64,000 bases of DNA, taken from Plasmopara viticola (Eukaryota; Oomycota; Peronosporomycetes; Peronosporales; Peronosporaceae). The position numbers and the translations under genes are program-made. The notes under the pieces are model-generated. The model was given only the letters and a program-made list of their open reading frames with translations. It searched no databases and was not told the DNA's origin. The stretch covers positions 1,784,380 to 1,848,379 of the forward strand of contig MBPM02000007.1 of assembly GCA_001695595.3 (NCBI GenBank), written 5' to 3'. Shown in pieces: positions 1-10,424 of this stretch; positions within the stretch are counted from its first letter, which is position 1, and every line of letters starts with the position of its first letter.

Positions 1-174
1 TGTCAGCACTTTCAAAAGGAAGGCTTCTTAAGCATATTGTTGTGAATAAGTGGTGCGGGCTTTCAATTACTGAGCTGACGACCAGTTTCGGTATATTGTA
101 GTGCATAAAATAAAATACAATGTCGCTATATAATAGGTGCGATTTTGAAGCTTGACTGATATAGACTTAAGCGA

Positions 175-261
175 GGTATTTTGCTCGAGTGGTCTAAGGG
201 GGCGGACTAAAGATCCGCTAGACATGCCCAATCTGCGGGAGTTCAAACCCCGCAAATACCA
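175..261 (+). pseudogene. tRNA-Leu-like, B class, anticodon AAA
   Basis: This 87-nt locus pairs fully in the acceptor stem (GGTATTT with AAATACC). The anticodon loop CTAAAGA gives AAA, which would read the Phe codon UUU. The T stem GGGAG/CCCGC has two mismatches, and the long variable arm is weakened. A TTTT run at tRNA positions 5-8 could stop Pol III early. Confidence 0.7.
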
Positions 262-300
262 CATCGTACTTGTCATCGTTCAAGTATTCGCAGCACACGA

Positions 301-306
301 TTTTTT
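301..306 (+). terminator. T6 run downstream of the first + strand locus
   Basis: The run lies 40 nt after the 3' end of the tRNA-like locus at 175-261, the same arrangement as in B units on the right. Confidence 0.5.
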
Positions 307-601
307 ATCGCAGAACAAAAAAGCTATTGTCGTTGCTGCTATATGATTTTGGTAATTTGTGCGCGTATCGCACTTTGATGTAATATATATTGAGTTCGCC
401 GAAGCATGTCCCATAGAATAACTAAGTTGTCAGCACTGTCAAAAGGAAGGCTTCTTAAGCATATTGTTGTGAATAAGTGGTGCGGGCTTTCAATTACTGA
501 GCTCACGACCAGTTACGGTATATTGTAGTGCATAAGATAAAATACAATGTCGCTATATAATAGGTGCGATTTTGAAGCTTGACTGATATAGACTTAAGCG
601 A

Positions 602-688
602 GGTATTTTGCTCCAGTGGTCTAAGGGGGCGGACTAAAGATCCGCTAGACATGCCCAATCTGCGTGAGTTCAAACCCCGCAAATACCA
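602..688 (+). pseudogene. tRNA-Leu-like, B class, anticodon AAA
   Basis: This 87-nt locus has a fully paired acceptor stem and one T-stem mismatch (GTGAG/CCCGC). The A box is changed (CTCCAGTGG), and the 5' TTTT run is present. Confidence 0.7.
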
Positions 689-1027
689 CATCGTACTTGT
701 CATCGTTCAAGTATTCGCAGCACACGATTTTTTGTCGCAGAACAAAAAAGCTATTGTCGTTGCTGCTATATATTTTTGGTAATTTGTGTGCGTATCGCAC
801 TTTGATGTAATATATATTGAGTTCGCCGAAGCATGTCCCATAGAAGAACAAAGTTGTCAGCACTGTCAAAAGAAAGGCTTCTTTAGCATATTGTTGTGAA
901 TAAGTGATGCGGGCCGTCAATTGCTGAGCTGACAACCAGTTACGGCATATTGTAGTGCATAAAATAAAATACAATGTTGCTATATAAAAGGTGCGTTCTA
1001 AAGCTTGGGGTATATTGACGTAAACAA

Positions 1028-1112
1028 GGTATCTTGCCCGAGTGGTCTAAGGGGCGGACTTTAAATGCACTAGACATGCCAGTCTGCGTGAGTTCAAACC
1101 CCGCAAATACCA
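1028..1112 (+). pseudogene. tRNA-Leu-like, anticodon arm decayed
   Basis: This 85-nt locus has acceptor GGTATCT with AAATACC (C6 faces A). The anticodon arm (GCGGACTTTAAATGCAC) no longer forms a 5-bp stem. Confidence 0.7.
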
Positions 1113-1452
1113 CATCGTACTTGTCATCGTTCAAGTATTCGCAGCACACGATTTTTTATCGCAGAACAAAAAAGCTATTGTCGTTGCTGCTATATGATTT
1201 TGGTAATTTGTGCGCGTATCGCACTTTGATGTAATATATATTGAGTTCGCCGAAGCATGTCCCATAGAATAACTAAGTTGTCAGCACTGTCAAAAGGAAG
1301 GCTTCTTAAGCATATTGTTGTGAATAAGTGGTGCGGGCTTTCAATTACTGAGCTGACGACCAGTTACGGTATATTGTAGTGCATAAGATAAAATACAATG
1401 TCGCTATATAATAGGTGCGATTTTGAAGCTTGACTGATATAGACTTAAGCGA

Positions 1453-1539
1453 GGTATTTTGCTCCAGTGGTCTAAGGGGGCGGACTAAAGATCCGCTAGA
1501 CATGCCCAATCTGCGTGAGTTCAAACCCCGCAAATACCA
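1453..1539 (+). pseudogene. tRNA-Leu-like, B class, anticodon AAA
   Basis: This copy is near identical to the locus at 602, including the CTCCAGTGG D-arm change; the two belong to a two-unit duplication offset by 851 bp. Confidence 0.7.
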
Positions 1540-1878
1540 CATCGTACTTGTCATCGTTCAAGTATTCGCAGCACACGATTTTTTGTCGCAGAACAAAAAA
1601 GCTATTGTCGTTGCTGCTATATATTTTTGGTAATTTGTGCGCGTATCGCACTTTGATGTAATATATATTGAGTTCGCCGAAGCATGTCCCATAGAAGAAC
1701 AAAGTTGTCAGCACTGTCAAAAGAAAGGCTTCTTTAGCATATTGTTGTGAATAAGTGATGCGGGCCGTCAATTGCTGAGCTGACAACCAGTTACGGCATA
1801 TTGTAGTGCATAAAATAAAATACAATGTTGCTATATAAAAGGTGCGTTCTAAAGCTTGAGGTATATTGACGTAAACAA

Positions 1879-1963
1879 GGTATCTTGCCCGAGTGGTCTA
1901 AGGGGCGGACTTTAAATGCACTAGACATGCCAGTCTGCGTGAGTTCAAAATCCGCAAATACCA
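1879..1963 (+). pseudogene. tRNA-Leu-like, anticodon arm decayed
   Basis: This is the duplicate of the locus at 1028 with the same broken anticodon arm. The T loop/stem is further changed (TTCAAAATCCGC). Confidence 0.7.
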
Positions 1964-2304
1964 CATCGTACTTCTCATCGTTCAAGTATTCGCAGCACAC
2001 GAATGTCTGTCGCGAAACAAAAATAGCTGTTGTCGTTGCTGCTATATGCTGTTGGTAATTTGTGCTCGTATCGCACTTTGATTGAATATATATTGAGTTC
2101 GCCGAAGCAGGTCCCATAGAATAACTAGATTGTCAGCACTGTCAAAAAAAAGGAATCTTTAGCATAACGTTGTGAATAAGTGTTGCGGGCTTTCAATTGC
2201 TGAGCTGATAACCAGTTACGCTATATTGTAGTGCATAAAATAAAATACAATGTCGCTATAAAATCGGTATTATTTCGAAGCTTGAGTGAAAAAGGCTTAA
2301 ATGA

Positions 2305-2390
2305 GGTATCTTGACCGAGTGGTCTAAGGAAGCGGACTCAAGATCCGCTAGACATGCCAGTCTGAGTGAGTTCAAACCCTTCAGATACCA
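2305..2390 (+). pseudogene. tRNA-Leu-like, A class, anticodon CAA
   Basis: This 86-nt locus has a fully paired acceptor stem (GGTATCT/AGATACC) and anticodon loop CTCAAGA, giving CAA, which would read Leu UUG. The T stem GTGAG/CCTTC pairs poorly and the D stem is altered (ACC/GGA), so it is probably inactive. The flanks are A-class, and T5 follows within 8 nt. Confidence 0.65.
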
Positions 2391-2694
2391 CGGTTTTTAT
2401 CGCAAAACATAGATTGCAATGGTCGTTGCTGCTAAATGTTATTTTTAATTTCTACTCGGATCGCACTTTGTGGTAAAATAATTCGGACTCTTTGAAGCAG
2501 ATCCCATATGTTAACTAATTTTCGCCACGATCAAAAGGAAGCCTTCTCAATCATATAGTTGTGAACAAGTGATGCGGAACTTTCCATTGCTGAGCTGGCA
2601 ACAAGCTACGGCATATAGTAGTGCATAAACTGAAATACAATGTCGCTATATAAAAGCCGCATTTTTAAAGCTTGAGTTATATAGACGTAAATAA

Positions 2695-2781
2695 GGTATC
2701 TTGCCCGAGTGGTCTAAGGGGGCGGACTTAAGATTCGCTGGAAATGCCCAGTCTGCGTGAGTTCAATCCCCGCAATTACCA
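2695..2781 (+). pseudogene. tRNA-Leu-like, B class, anticodon UAA
   Basis: The 87-nt locus has acceptor GGTATCT with AATTACC (two mismatches), the same arrangement as most B copies on the right. The variable arm is changed (TGGAAATGCCC). Confidence 0.7.
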
Positions 2782-3126
2782 CATTGTACTTGTCATCGTT
2801 TTGTGTTCGCAGCGCACGATTTTTTGTCGCAAAAAAAAAACAAAAAAGCTATTGTCGTTGCTGCTATATGATTTTGGTAATTTGTGCTCGTATCGCACTT
2901 TGATGTAATATATATTAAGTTCGCCGAAGCATGTCCCATAGAATAACTAAGTTGTCAGCACTGTCAAAAGGAAGGCTTCTTAAGCATATTGTTGTGATAT
3001 AGTGGTGCGGGCTTTCAATTACTGAGCTGACGACCAGTTACGGTATATTGTAGTGCATAAAATAAAATACAATGTCGCTATATAATAGGTGCGATTTTGA
3101 AGCTTGACTGATATAGACTTAAGCGA

Positions 3127-3213
3127 GGTATTTTGCTCGAGTGGTCTAAGGGGGCGGACTAAAGATCCGCTAGACATGCCCAATCTGCGTGAGTTCAAAC
3201 CCCGCAAATACCA
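3127..3213 (+). pseudogene. tRNA-Leu-like, B class, anticodon AAA
   Basis: This 87-nt locus has a fully paired acceptor stem GGTATTT/AAATACC, one T-stem mismatch and the 5' TTTT run. Confidence 0.7.
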
Positions 3214-3553
3214 CATCGTACTTGTCATCGTTCAAGTATTCGCAGCACACGATTTTTTGTCGCAGAACAAAAAAGCTATTGTCGTTGCTGCTATATGATT
3301 TTGGTAATTTGTGCGCGTATCGCACTTTGATGTAATATATATTGAGTTCGCCGAAGCATGTCCCATAGAATAACTAAGTTGTCAGCACTTTCAAAAGGAA
3401 GGCTTCTTAAGCATATTGTTGTGAATAAGTGGTGCGGGCTTTCAATTACTGAGCTGACGACCAGTTTCGGTATATTGTAGTGCATAAAATAAAATACAAT
3501 GTCGCTATATAATAGGTGCGATTTTGAAGCTTGACTGATATAGACTTAAGCGA

Positions 3554-3640
3554 GGTATTTTGCTCGAGTGGTCTAAGGGGGCGGACTAAAGATCCGCTAG
3601 ACATGCCCAATCTGCGGGAGTTCAAACCCCGCAAATACCA
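3554..3640 (+). pseudogene. tRNA-Leu-like, B class, anticodon AAA
   Basis: The locus and its flanks match those at 175, including the GGGAG T stem; offset 3379 bp. Confidence 0.7.
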
Positions 3641-3979
3641 CATCGTACTTGTCATCGTTCAAGTATTCGCAGCACACGATTTTTTATCGCAGAACAAAAA
3701 AGCTATTGTCGTTGCTGCTATATGATTTTGGTAATTTGTGCGCGTATCGCACTTTGATGTAATATATATTGAGTTCGCCGAAGCATGTCCCATAGAAGAA
3801 CAAAGTTGTCAGCACCGTCAAAGGAAGGCTTCTTAAGCATATTGTTGTGAATAAGTGGTGCGGGCTTTCAATTACTGAGCTGACACCCAGTTACGGCATA
3901 TTGTAGTGCATAAGATAAAATACAATGTCGCTATATTATAGGTGCGATTTTGAAGCTTGAGTGATATAGACGTAAGCGA

Positions 3980-4066
3980 GGAATCTTGCCCGAGTGGTCT
4001 AAGGGGGCGGACTTAAGATCCGCTAGACATGCCCAGTCTGCGTGACTTTAAACCCCGCAATTACCA
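3980..4066 (+). pseudogene. tRNA-Leu-like, B class, anticodon UAA
   Basis: This 87-nt locus begins GGAATCT and ends AATTACC, so the acceptor stem is broken. The B box is altered (GTGACTTTAAACC). Confidence 0.68.
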
Positions 4067-4409
4067 CATCGTACTTGTCATCGTTCAAGTATTCGCAGCG
4101 CACGATTTTTCTTCGCAAGAAAAAAACAAAAAAGCTATTGTCGTTGCTGCTATATGATTTTGGTAATTTGTGCTCGTATTACACTTTGATGTAATATATA
4201 TTGAGTTCGCCGAAGCAGGTCCCATAGAATAACTAAGTTGTCAGCACGGTCAAAAGAAAGGCTTCTTAAGCATGGTGTTGTGATATAGTGGTGCGGGCTT
4301 TCAATTGCTGAGCTGACAACCAGTTACGGCATATTGTAGTGCATAAAAAAAACAATGTTGCTATATAATAGGTGCGATTTTGAAGCTTGACTGATATAGA
4401 CGTAAGCGA

Positions 4410-4494
4410 GGTATCTTGCCCGAGTTCTCTAAGGGGCGGACTTAAGATCCGCTAGACATGCCAGTCTGCGTGGGTTCAAACCCCACAGATACCA
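4410..4494 (+). pseudogene. tRNA-Leu(UAA), A class, D-loop mutant
   Basis: Acceptor, anticodon, variable and T arms are all intact, but the D loop reads GAGTTCTCTAA and so lacks the GG (positions 18-19) that contacts the T loop and forms part of the A box. It mirrors the locus at 5020-5104 across the palindrome. Confidence 0.75.
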
Positions 4495-4629
4495 CGGATT
4501 ATTTTCGCAAAACAAAGGAAGCAATGGCCGTTGCTGCTATATGTTGTTTGTAATTTATACTCGGATCGCGCTTTGTGGTAAAATAATTTGGACTCTGCTG
4601 CGAACACTTGAACGATGACAAGTACGATG

Positions 4630-4716
4630 TGGTAATTGCGGGGTTTGAACTCACGCAGACTGGGCATGTCTAGCGGATCTTAAGTCCGCCCCCTTAGACC
4701 ACTCGGGCAAGATACC
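4630..4716 (-). pseudogene. tRNA-Leu-like, B class
   Basis: This is the first - strand locus, in the palindrome's centre. It is 87 nt; acceptor GGTATCT/AATTACC has two mismatches, and T stem GTGAG/CCCGC has one. Confidence 0.72.
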
Positions 4717-5019
4717 TTATTTCGCTAATATCACTCAAGCTTCAAAAACGCGACTTAATATAGCGACACTGTATTTCAGTTTATGCACTACAATATGCCG
4801 TAGCTAGTTGCCAGCTCAGCAATTGAAAGCCCCGCATCAATTGTTCACAACTATATGCTTGAAAAGGCTTCCTTTTGATCGTGGCGAAAATTAGTTAATA
4901 TATGAGACCTGCTTCAAAAAGTTCAAATTATATTACCACAAAGTGCGATCCGAGTATAAATCACAAACAACATATAGCAGCAACGGCCATTGCTTTCTTT
5001 GTTTTGCGAAAATAATCCG

Positions 5020-5104
5020 TGGTATCTGTGGGGTTTGAACCCACGCAGACTGGCATGTCTAGCGGATCTTAAGTCCGCCCCTTAGAGAACTCGGGCAAGA
5101 TACC
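5020..5104 (-). pseudogene. tRNA-Leu(UAA), A class, D-loop mutant
   Basis: This 85-nt partner of the + strand locus at 4410-4494 has the same loss of the D-loop GG. Confidence 0.75.
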
Positions 5105-5442
5105 TCGCTTACGTCTATATCAGTCAAGCTTCAAAATCGCACCTATTATATAGCAACATTGTATTTTTTTATGCACTACAATATGCCGTAACTGGTTGTC
5201 AGCTCAGCAATTGAAAGCACGCACCACTATATCACAACACTATGCTTTAGAAGCCTTTCTTTTAATCGTGCTGACAACTTAGTTATTCTATGGGACCTGC
5301 TTCGGCGAACTCAATATATATTACATCAAAGTGCGATACGAGCACAAATAATCAAAAGCATATAGCAGCAACGACAATAGCTATTTTGTTTTGCGACAAA
5401 AAATCGTGTGCTGCGAACACTTGAACGATGACAAGTACGATG

Positions 5443-5529
5443 TGGTAATTGCGGGGTTTGAACTCACGCAGACTGGGCATGTCTAGCGGATCTTAAGTCC
5501 GCCCCCTTAGACCACTCGGGCAAGATACC
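5443..5529 (-). pseudogene. tRNA-Leu-like, B class
   Basis: This 87-nt copy has the two B acceptor mismatches and ends in A73. Confidence 0.72.
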
Positions 5530-5834
5530 TCATTTACGCCAATATCACTCAAGCTTTAAAAACGCGACTTTTATATAGCGACATTGTATTTCAGTTTATG
5601 CACTACAATATGCCGTAGCTAGTTGCCAGCTCAACAATTGAGAGCCCCCCATCACTTGTTCACAACTATATGCTTGAGAAGGCTTCCTTTTGATCGTGGC
5701 GAAAATTAGTTAATATATGGGACCTGCTTCAAAGAGTTCAAATTATATTACCACAAAGTGCGATCCGAGTATAAATTACAAACAACATATAGCAGCAACG
5801 ACCATTACTTTCTTCGTTTTGCGAAAATAATCCG

Positions 5835-5919
5835 TGGTATCTAAGGGGTTTGAACCCACGCAGACTGGCATGTCTAGCGGAACTTAAGTCCGCCCCTTAG
5901 ACCACTCGGGCAAGATACC
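5835..5919 (-). pseudogene. tRNA-Leu(UAA), A class, T stem weakened
   Basis: This 85-nt copy has T stem GTGGG with CCCTT, leaving about three pairs plus a G-U, and one G fewer after the D loop. Confidence 0.65.
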
Positions 5920-6255
5920 TCGCTTACGTCTATATCACTCAATTTTCATAATCGCACCTTTTATGTAGCAACATTGTTTTTTTTATGCACTACAATATGC
6001 CGTAACTGGTTGTTCGCTCAGCAATTAAAACCTCGCACCACTATATCAAAACACTTTGCTTAAGAAGCCTTTCTTTTAACCGTGCTGATAACTTATTATT
6101 CTATGGGACCTGCTTCGGCGAATTTAATATATATTACATTAAAGTGCGATACGAGCACAAATTACCAAAAGGATATAGCAGCAACGACAATAGCTTTTTT
6201 GTTTTGCGATAAATAATCGTGTGCTGCGAACACTTGATCGATGACAAGTACGATG

Positions 6256-6341
6256 TGGTAGTTGCGGGGTTTGAACTCACGCAGACTGAGCATGTCTAGC
6301 GGATCTTAAGTCCGCCCCCTTAACCACTCGGGCAAGATACC
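6256..6341 (-). pseudogene. tRNA-Leu-like, B class
   Basis: This 86-nt copy has 3' acceptor strand AACTACC and a one-base D-loop deletion. Confidence 0.7.
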
Positions 6342-6646
6342 TCATTTACGCCAATATCACTCAAGCTTTAGAAACGCGACTTTTATATAGCGACATTGTA
6401 TTTCAGTTTATGCACTACAATATGCCGTAGCTAGTTGCCAGCTCAGCAATTGAAAGCCCCGCATCACTTGTTCACAACTTTATGCTTGAAAAGGCTTCCT
6501 TTTGATCGTGGCGAAAATTAGTTAATATATGGGACCTGCTCCAAAGAGTTCAGATTATATTACCACAAAGTGCGATCCGAGTATAAATTACAAACAACAT
6601 ATAGCAGCAACGACCATTGCTTTCTTTGTTCTGCGAAAATAATCCG

Positions 6647-6732
6647 TGGTATCTGTGGGGTTTGAACCCACGCAGACTGGCATGTCTAGCGGATCTTAAG
6701 TCCGCCCCCTTAGACCACTCGGGCAAGATACC
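6647..6732 (-). tRNA. tRNA-Leu-TAA: tRNA-Leu (anticodon UAA)
   Basis: This is the first fully intact copy on the - strand: 86 nt, every stem pairs, and TTTT follows 8 nt downstream. Confidence 0.9.
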
Positions 6733-7070
6733 TCGCTTAAGTCTGTATCACTCAATTTTCAAAATCGCACCTATTATATAGCAACATTGTATTTCAGTTT
6801 ATGCACTACAATATGCCGTAACTTGTTGTCAGCTCAGCAATTAAAAGCGCGCACCACTATATCACAACAATATGCTTAAAAAGCCTTCCCTTTGACCGTG
6901 CTGACAACTTAGATATTCTATGGGACCTGCTTCGGCGAACTTAATATATATTACATCAAAGTGCGACGAGCACAAATTACCAAAAGCATACAGCAGCAAC
7001 GACAATAGCTTTTTTGTTTTGCGATAAATAATCGTGTGCTGCGAACACTTGAACGATGACAAGTACGATG

Positions 7071-7156
7071 TGGTAATTGCGGATTTGAACTCACGCAGAC
7101 TGGGCATGTCTAGCGGATCTTAAGTCCGCCCCCTTAGACCACTCGGGCAAGATACC
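7071..7156 (-). pseudogene. tRNA-Leu-like, B class
   Basis: This 86-nt copy has one G fewer at the T stem and is directly followed by another B locus (7474) at a block joint. Confidence 0.7.
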
Positions 7157-7473
7157 TTTTTTCGCCAATATCACTCAAGCTTTAAGAACGCGACTTTATA
7201 TAGCGATATTGTATTTCAGTTTATGCACTACAATATGCCGTAACTGGTTGTCAGCTCAGCAATTGAAAGCTTGCACCACTATATCACAACAATATGATTG
7301 ACCTGCCGTTTGTTATTCTATGGGGCCTGCTTCGGCGAACTCAATATATATTACATCAAAGTGCGATACGAGCACAAATTACCAAAAGCATATAGCAGCA
7401 ACGACAATAGCTATTTTGTTTTTGCGACAAAAATTCGTGTGCTGCGAACACTTGAACGATGACAAGTACGATG

Positions 7474-7560
7474 TGGTAATTGCGGGATTTGAACTCACGC
7501 AGACTGGACATGTCTAGCGGATCTTAAGTCCGCCCCCTTAGACCACTCGGGCAAGATACC
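7474..7560 (-). pseudogene. tRNA-Leu-like, B class
   Basis: This 87-nt copy is the first locus of the second 7-unit block. Its variable arm reads CATGTCCAGTCT. Confidence 0.7.
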
Positions 7561-7865
7561 TTATTTACACCAATAACACTCAAGCTTTAGAAACGCGACT
7601 TTTATATAGCGACATTGTATTTCAGTTTATGCACTACAATATGCCGTAGCTAGTTGCCAGCTCAGCAATTGAAAGCCCCGCATCACTTGTTCACAACTAT
7701 ATGCTTGAGAAGGCTTCCTTTTGATCGTGGCGAAAATTAGTTAATATATGGGACCTGCTTCGAAAAGTTCAAATTATATTACCACAAAGTGCGATCCGAG
7801 TATAAATTACAAACAACATATAGCATCAACGACCATTGCTTTCTTTGTTTTGCGAAAATAATCCG

Positions 7866-7951
7866 TGGTATCTGTTGGGTTTGAACTCACGCAGACTGGC
7901 ATGTCTAGCGGATCTTAAGTCCGCCCCCTTAGACCACTCGTGCAAGATACC
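7866..7951 (-). pseudogene. tRNA-Leu(UAA), A class, T and D stems damaged
   Basis: In this 86-nt copy the T stem GTGAG/CCAAC has two mismatches, and the D stem begins CAC instead of CCC. Confidence 0.65.
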
Positions 7952-8290
7952 TTGCTTAAGTCTGTATCACTCAATATTCAAAATCGCACCTATTATATAG
8001 CAACATTGTATTTCAGTTTATGCACTACAATATGCCGTAACTGGTTGTCAGCTCAGCAATTAAAAGCTCGCACCACTATATCACAACAATATGCTTGCCA
8101 AGCCTTCCCTTTGACCGTGCTGATAACTTATTATTCTATGGGACCTGCTTCGGCGAATTTAATATATATTACATTAAAGTGCGATACGAGCACAAATTAC
8201 CAAAAGGATATAGCAGCAACGACAATAGGTTTTTTGTTTTGCGATAAATAATCGTGTGCTGCGAGCACTTGATCGATGACAAGTACGATG

Positions 8291-8377
8291 TGGTAGTTGC
8301 GGGGTTTGAACTCACGCAGACTGAGCATGTCTAGCGGATCTTAAGTCCGCCCCCTTAGACCACTCGGGGAAGATACC
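8291..8377 (-). pseudogene. tRNA-Leu-like, B class
   Basis: This 87-nt copy has 3' acceptor strand AACTACC; the D stem is also altered (TTCCCCGAG). Confidence 0.7.
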
Positions 8378-8681
8378 TCATTTAAGCCAATATCACTCAA
8401 GCTTTAAAAACGCGACTTAATATAGCGACATTGTATTTCAGTTTATGCACTACAATATGCCGTAGCTAGTTGCCAGCTCAGCAATTGAAAGCCCCGCATC
8501 ACTTGTTCACAACTATATGCTTGAGAAGGCTTCCTTTTGATCGTGGCGAAAATTAGTTAATATATGGGACCTGCTTCGAAAAGTTCAAATTATATTACCA
8601 CAAAGTGCGATCCGAGTATAAATTACAAACAACATATAGCAGCAACGACCATTGCTTTCTTTGTTTTGCGAAAATAATCCG

Positions 8682-8765
8682 TGGTATCTGTGGGTTTGAA
8701 CTCACGCAGACTGGCATGTCTAGCGGATCTTAAGTCCGCCCCCTTAGACCACTCGGCAAGATACC
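8682..8765 (-). pseudogene. tRNA-Leu(UAA), A class, two small deletions
   Basis: This 84-nt copy has lost one base in the T stem and one in the D stem; the T stem is GTGAG-like. Confidence 0.62.
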
Positions 8766-9095
8766 TCGCTTAAGTCTGTATCACTCAATTTAAAATCGCA
8801 CCTATTATATAGCACATTGTATTTCAGTTTATGCACTACAATATGCCGTAACTGGTTGTCAGCTCAGCAATTAAAAGCTCGCACCACTATATCACAACAA
8901 TATGCTTGAGAAGCCTTCCCTTTGACCGTGCTGATAACTTATTATTCTATGGGACCTGCTTCGGCGAAATATATATTACATCAAAGTGCGACGAGCACAA
9001 ATTACCAAAAGCATACAGCAGCAACGACAATAGGTTTTTTGTTTTGCGATAAATAATCGTGTGCTGCGAACACTTGAACGATGACAAGTACGATG

Positions 9096-9182
9096 TGGTA
9101 GTTGCGGGGTTTGAACTCACGCAGACTGAGCATGTCTAGCGGATCTTAAGTCCGCCCCCTTAGACCACTCGGGGAAGATACC
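9096..9182 (-). pseudogene. tRNA-Leu-like, B class
   Basis: This 87-nt copy carries the same D-stem change as the locus at 8291. Confidence 0.7.
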
Positions 9183-9486
9183 TCATTTAAGCCAATATCA
9201 CTCAAGCTTTAAAAACGCGACTTAATATAGCGACATTGTATTTCAGTTTATGCACTACAATATGCCGTAGCTAGTTGCCAGCTCAGCAATTGAAAGCCCC
9301 GCATCACTTGTTCACAACTATATGCTTGAGAAGGCTTCCTTTTGATCGTGGCGAAAATTAGTTATTATATGGGACCTGCTTCAAAAAGTTCAGATTATAT
9401 TACCACAAAGTGCGATCCGAGTATAAATTACAAACAACATATAGCAGCAACGACCATTGCTTTCTTTGTTTTGCGAAAATAATCCG

Positions 9487-9572
9487 TGGTATCTGTGGGG
9501 TTTGAACCCACGCAGACTGGCATGTCTAGCGGATCTTAAGTCCGCCCCCTTAGACCACTCGGGCAAAATACC
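9487..9572 (-). tRNA. tRNA-Leu-TAA: tRNA-Leu (anticodon UAA), internal T4
   Basis: This 86-nt copy keeps all stems (C6 to U gives a G-U pair), but the 5' end reads GGTATTTTGCC, a TTTT run that might stop Pol III early. Confidence 0.7.
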
Positions 9573-9912
9573 TCGCTTACGTCTACATCACTCAAGCTTT
9601 AAAATCGCACCTATTATATAGCGACATTGTATTTCAGTTTATGCACTACAATATGCCGTAACTGGTTGTCAGCTCAGCAATTAAAAGCTCGCACCGCTAT
9701 ATCACAACACTATGCTTGAGAAGCCTCCCCTTTGACCGTGCTGACAACTTGGTTATTCTATGGGACCTGCTTCGGCGAACTCAATATATATTACATCAAA
9801 GTGCGATACGAGCACAAATTACCAAAAGCATATAGCAGCAACGACAATAGCTTTTTTGTTTTGCGACAAAAATTCGTGTGCTGCGAACACTTGAACGATG
9901 ACAAGTACGATG

Positions 9913-9999
9913 TGGTAATTGCGGAGTTTGAACTCACGCAGACTGGGCATGTCTAGCGGATCTTAAGTCCGCCCCCTTAGACCACTCGGGCAAGATACC
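9913..9999 (-). pseudogene. tRNA-Leu-like, B class
   Basis: This 87-nt copy is the last of the second 7-unit block and is followed by another B locus at 10338. Confidence 0.7.
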
Positions 10000-10337
10000 T
10001 TTTTTCGCCAATATCACTCAAGCTTTAAGAACGCGACTTTATATAGCGACATTGTATTTCAGTTTATGCACTACAATATGCCGTAACTGGTTGTCAGCTC
10101 AGCAATTGAAAGCTCGCACCACTATATCACAACAATATGATTGAGAAGCCTTCCCTTTGACCGTGCCGACAACTTGGTTATTCTATGGGGCCTGCTTCGG
10201 CGAACTCAATATATATTACATCAAAGTGCGATACGAGCACAAATTACCAAAAGCATATAGCAGCAACGACAATAGCTTTTTTGTTTTGCGACAAAAATTC
10301 GTGTGCTGCGAACACTTGAACGATGACAAGTACGATG

Positions 10338-10424
10338 TGGTAATTGCGGGGTTTGAACTCACGCAGACTGGGCATGTCTAGCGGATCTTAAGTCCGCCCC
10401 CTTAGACCACTCGGGCAAGATACC
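10338..10424 (-). pseudogene. tRNA-Leu-like, B class
   Basis: This 87-nt copy matches the locus at 7474 at an offset of 2864 bp. Confidence 0.7.

Larger units (their letters stand above)
1..4596 (+). repeat. Left array block, + strand tRNA-Leu-like units
   Basis: Eleven units whose tRNA-like loci all read on the + strand. Starts are spaced 425-432 bp, except one 390-bp step after the A-class copy at 2305. Nine are B-class by flank and sequence, two (2305 and 4410) are A-class. Copies here differ more from one another than those on the right, and five have anticodon AAA. Duplications are visible: the unit at 1-415 matches 3379-3794 including private variants, and two-unit blocks at about 430-1280 and 1280-2120 match at an offset of about 851 bp. 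The block looks like an older, less homogenised edge of the array. Confidence 0.9.
4240..5275. repeat. Imperfect palindrome at the strand switch
   Basis: The left arm (about 4240-4590) and the reverse complement of the right arm (about 4925-5275) match closely. The centre lies near 4757, with one extra B unit (4597-4925) between the arms. Both arms share private variants: a D-loop change that removes the usual GG (4423-4428 and 5086-5091), one G fewer in the D/anticodon region, and the same tRNA 5' flank. The match continues more weakly outward (B at 3980 pairs with B at 5443). The strand switch itself falls at about 4595-4597. Confidence 0.85.
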
